Shown here: positions 9,253-12,144 of the stretch, one piece after another
Layout of the letters: each line of letters opens with the position of its first letter
Numbering within the stretch: the first letter of the stretch is position 1
Source: Larix sibirica
Taxonomy: Eukaryota; Streptophyta; Pinopsida; Pinales; Pinaceae
Length of the DNA stretch: 12,144 nt
Direction: 5' to 3'
Assembly: GCA_004151065.3 (NCBI GenBank)
Contig: NWUY0304110518.1
Location: 1-12,144, forward strand
Position numbers and translations under genes: made by a program
Notes under the pieces: model-generated
Seen by the model: only the letters and a program-made list of their open reading frames with translations
Databases searched by the model: none
What the model was told of the DNA's origin: nothing

Positions 9253-10725
9253 ATGGAGAGTAATATGATACTTGATGGGTTGAAGCTGGAGCAACTTGTT
9301 GAAGACAATGAGGCTTTTGCCAAGTACGTGGACAAGAGGTTCGAAGCGCTGGATAAAGATCACAATGGCAGACTTTCTCCGCAAGAGCTTAGGCCGGCCG
9401 TGGCCGCCATTGGCATTGCCCTGGGACTGCCTGCTCAAGGCTCCTCCCCCGACGCCGACATCATCTATGACCAGGTATGTATTCCTTCGTCAAATCTTCA
9501 TCCGCCATTAATCATAAAAACAGTAAACAGCGTCCTAAGAGTATTATTGTCCAGGTCTTGAACGAATATTTCATAAGTGGTAAAACTGATGGGATCAGCA
9601 AAGAGGATTTTCGCACAGTTCTGTCTGACATTCTTTTGGGTGTGGCCGACGGTTTGAAAAGAGACCCCGTTTCCCTTGTTACCATTGATGGCCGCCTCCT
9701 CGAGAACTATGCCCGCAGCCGGGCTTTTGAGTTGGATGCGCTCACCATATTTACAGAAATTGACAAATCTGAACTGTCTCTGGAAAAAGCTCTGGGCAAG
9801 CTTACGGTGGAGCAAGGCATGCCTCCCGCTTCTGATCCATGGGTCAGTCCACAATTGCTTCATTTCTTGGCTCTAACTTGATTTTGATCTTGATTTTGAA
9901 TCACGGAACCCTGATCCTGATCCGATTGCAGGTGATGGAGAAGATTGTAAAACCGGCAGCAGAGTCCTGCGGGTTCCAGCAGCTGATAAATCCGGAGCGA
10001 AATGTGAGTCAGGAGGAATTTGTGGAGGTTTTCCGCAATGTGGTGTTGGAAGTGGCATCGCGATTGGAGAAATCGCCGGTGACAGTGGCACACAGCGAGA
10101 AGATTTACGATGGTAAATCGATCCAAAACTTTGTCAAGAATAAAGATGAGTTGGATCAGGTGAGTAATTTCAGCATTTCAATTTCATTTATGCAAGAACC
10201 TTTAATTCCAGCATCAGTGTCCTTATATTCGACTGAAATTACTTGAGCTACAGTAGGTAAATCTACTGTGATATTGAAAACCTTTATTTTTCTGAGTGTT
10301 CAGGCTTTGCAACTGATATGGAAATCATTGCCCAAAGACCCTCGTGGAACTTTGCCCAGAGAGTACCTTCGTGTTGCTTTGGACATGATAGCCCCAGCTG
10401 CTGGCTTACCACCGTTGGGAGGAGTTGAACAGGTCAATATAATCTATAATGTTAGTTAATTTGTTTGTGTTTTTATTTTTCTATCAATGAATTTTGATGC
10501 TTAATCTTGAATATAATGTGGGGAATGCAGATGGATCGAGTTGTTTCTGAAATTTTTAAAATGGTGAAAGCAGACGAGGGTGGAGTCTTGAAGCAAGACC
10601 AATTCAATAAGCTGTTACTGGAGATTCTGGGCAGCCTTATGCTTCAACTCGAGGGAAATCCAATCTCTGTTTCATCCAACGCTGTTGTTGAGTCTGATCA
10701 GCCTGACTTCCTTCCTCAGCTGTGA
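9253..10725 (+). CDS. EF-hand family calcium-binding protein, complete, five exons
   Basis: Exons: 9253-9474, 9555-9842, 9932-10159, 10304-10432 and 10531-10725; all introns are GT-AG and phase 0, giving 353 residues. The ATG has a good context (G at -3, G at +4). Residues 34-45 form a canonical EF-hand loop, DKDHNGRLSPQE, with D at 1, D at 3, N at 5, G at 6 and E at 12. Later hands are degenerate, for example around 82-93 (SGKTDGISKEDF), 190-200, 256-267 and 302-314, so one strong calcium site is likely. It matches the uncharacterised plant EF-hand proteins carrying GLPAQGSSPD, LGKLTVEQGMPP, YLRVALDMIAPAAGLPP and ILGSLMLQLEGNPISVS. There is no signal peptide or membrane segment, so it is probably cytosolic or nuclear. 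The protein consists of three homologous EF-hand pairs, with equivalent introns between the hands of each pair. Pathway unknown; a calcium-sensor role is inferred from the family. Confidence 0.93.
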
Positions 10726-10779
10726 TTCTGTATACACAGCTTTCAATGGCTGTAAATGCTGCACATACTGGCCCATGCC

Positions 10780-11000
10780 CGGTCCTGAAACAAACTTAGT
10801 GGACCATTAATCCGTACTAGTATTATTATAGTGTTGGTATTTGAGTAACTTCTTGCCATATTCCTTTCAAGTCTCCTGACCGGGGGATCCCTCTTGGACC
10901 AGGAAAGAAACTTAGTGGAGCATTAATTCCTGGTATTATTACTTCAGTGTTGGCATTTGAGTAACTTCTTGCCATATTCATGAGAATCCCTGTTGGACTT
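10780..11000. repeat. 116-bp imperfect tandem duplication in the EF-hand 3' UTR or just downstream
   Basis: Copy 1 (about 10785-10900) and copy 2 (about 10901-11000) share AAACTTAGTGGA, CATTAAT, GTATTATTA, AGTGTTGG and ATTTGAGTAACTTCTTGCCA at an offset of 116 bp. Both also carry a variant of ATCCCTCTTGGAC, at 10887 and again near 10986 after a deletion of roughly 16-17 bp in copy 2. The unit starts within 70 nt of the stop codon, so at least copy 1 is probably transcribed as 3' UTR. No coding frame runs through it. Confidence 0.9.
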
Positions 11001-11148
11001 CTAGATAACCACTACTCTGTTTGGTATCTGCATGTTCAATTCAACGAAAAAAAATTCTACATATCTCTGTCAAACATAAATGCAGTTACATTGACGGCAT
11101 TAGTACTTACAATTTATAGTTCTATAATAATTGAATGCTGTCCTCTTA

Positions 11149-11154
11149 AATAAA
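11149..11154 (+). terminator. Candidate polyadenylation signal AATAAA for the EF-hand gene
   Basis: AATAAA lies 424 nt after the TGA stop, the first perfect match I see downstream. Plants often use weaker signals closer to the stop, and TGTAAA-like elements occur at 10751-10756, so a shorter 3' UTR is equally possible. The 11001-11270 stretch otherwise shows no gene. Confidence 0.3.
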
Positions 11155-11269
11155 TCATTGCTTCGAGTATTGTTGCCATGGATACAAATAATAGATACCT
11201 CTAGAGTGACAATTTTGCATGGTATAGTATCATTCAGAGGAGCACGAAGCTGTATCAACAAAATTCAAC

Positions 11270-11441
11270 AGGACCAACCACATATTTTCGTATGATTAAT
11301 AAGTAAGCAATACATCCAAATCAGGAACAACCACATACATATTTTCAAATGATCAATTAGGTAGCCATACATGGAATTCCAAATCAGGAACAACTACATA
11401 CATATTTTCAAATGATCAATTAGGTAGCCATACATGGAATT
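11270..11441. repeat. 63-bp tandem repeat, two near-perfect copies plus one degenerate partial copy
   Basis: Copies at 11316-11378 and 11379-11441 differ at one position that I see (AACAACCACATA versus AACAACTACATA). Each contains CCAAATCAGGAACAA, ACATACATATTTTCAAATGA and TCAATTAGGTAGCCATACAT. A diverged partial copy precedes them at about 11270-11315 (GGACCAACCACATATTTTCG). The high identity of the last two points to a recent duplication. From 11442 to about 11660 the DNA is AT-rich with nothing recognisable. Confidence 0.93.
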
Positions 11442-11664
11442 AACGAATAACTAGAAACTAATAATGAAGCCGAAGGGAATTGAAGGTAAGAGATGGGCAT
11501 CTTAAAAGCAGCACATTTTTTTATCAGAAGACTTCTTAAAGCTGCGTCCGAGTAGTGTATAAGCCTTGCCATAAGAGCTTTTCTAGGGTGTATGTGGTAA
11601 AATTCAGTTCATGTTTTTTAATTGTTCTTTCTACTCAGGCAACATTTACATAGTTTGTGCATTG

Positions 11665-12144
11665 TTATTAGGGGAGGGATGCCATGGACACCCCAGCTGG
11701 CTCCCCCTTCACGCCACGTGGCCACCTCGATAGGTGGCGTTTGTGGGCTGACGAGGCAGCGCCACCTGTCTGGTAGCTGGGTGCCTTTACGCCGCACATG
11801 CGGCGCACTTTTTCATGGTCGTATGGGCCTTTTCCTGACACGTCCTCACGCCCCCTTGTTATTCTGTTCAGGCCCAGTCTTTGAACACTCAGTCACCCCA
11901 GTTGTTGTGCAGCTCGACCTCGGCTGCTGTTCACCTCGTCGTCCGCTGCGGCGGGTTCCTGCGCTGGTTACTGACTGGTTCTCCTGCTTCACGCTTCGGA
12001 CTTGGTCGCCTTTCGTCCACTGGTGCGCGTGCTGTTGTGGAGTGGTGGCCGCGACATGGGTTATCATCGGTTCGGTGGTGGAAATGGCGGGTTCCTGCTC
12101 CCGTGGTTTCGGTGGTGGAGGTGGTGGCTTCCTTCGCGTTTGTT
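11665..12144. other. GC-rich island with palindromes, running off the right edge
   Basis: Composition changes abruptly near 11665. Sampled 60-nt rows here are about 63-67% G+C, against under 35% in the flanking spacer, with many CpG dinucleotides. It holds a perfect palindrome GCCACGTGGC (11713-11722, a G-box core), a GCCACCT-cgat-AGGTGGC hairpin (11721-11738) with GCCACCT repeated at 11761, and GCCGCA-CA-TGCGGC (11791-11804). Such a block could be the promoter and 5' end of a further gene, or the GC-rich leader of a retrotransposon (LINE 5' UTR or LTR). The window ends before a diagnostic domain, so I cannot decide. Confidence 0.6.
12056..12142 (+). CDS. Possible 5' end of a coding region, open to the window edge (unrecognised)
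   Basis: An ATG at 12056 opens a frame of 29 codons (starting MGYHRFGGGNGGF, then tryptophan- and arginine-rich) that reaches the edge without a stop. A second ATG at 12084, in another frame and better context (GAAATGG), opens a glycine-rich frame, MAGSCSRGFGGGGGGF, also open to the edge. GC-rich DNA has few stops by chance, so neither frame is proven. A glycine-rich start would fit a retroelement ORF1/Gag or a glycine-rich cellular protein. No family is recognised. Confidence 0.2.
   Translation, partial: MGYHRFGGGNGGFLLPWFRWWRWWLPSRL

Overview
This is nuclear DNA from a land plant. The evidence is two spliced genes with GT-AG introns and plant-specific protein families, a plant-type LINE remnant, and AT-rich intergenic DNA full of young tandem duplications. 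The LINE type and the repeat load recall a gymnosperm such as a conifer, but that is a weak inference; the gene families occur across land plants.

Layout. 1 to about 775: decayed LINE reverse transcriptase, minus strand, running off the left edge. About 776-1560: AT-rich DNA with no recognisable gene. 1563-2403: three tandem copies of a repeat of about 280 bp. 2388-2602: foldback-like block with an inverted copy of the repeat tail. 2733-2808: perfect 38-bp tandem duplication. 3405-8144 (minus): a complete 12-exon gene for a MAP65/PRC1/Ase1 microtubule bundler, closest to the MAP65-3 (PLEIADE) type, 772 residues. 8145-9252: head-to-head intergenic region, with an 89-bp duplication near the downstream gene. 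9253-10725 (plus): a complete five-exon gene for a 353-residue EF-hand family protein built from three repeated modules. 10780-11000 and 11270-11441: two further tandem duplications. From about 11665 to the right edge: an abrupt GC-rich island with short palindromes and two short frames open at the edge.

How the genes relate. MAP65-3 type proteins cross-link antiparallel microtubules in the phragmoplast during cytokinesis. The EF-hand protein is a presumed calcium sensor of unknown pathway. They are divergently transcribed across about 1.1 kb, so shared promoter elements are possible, but nothing visible proves a functional link.

I see no CRISPR array, rRNA, tRNA or bacterial-style operon, and no clearly new biological system. 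The most worthwhile points are the three-module architecture of the EF-hand gene, a possible intronic-polyadenylation isoform of the MAP65 gene, the foldback repeat block and the unexplained GC-rich island.
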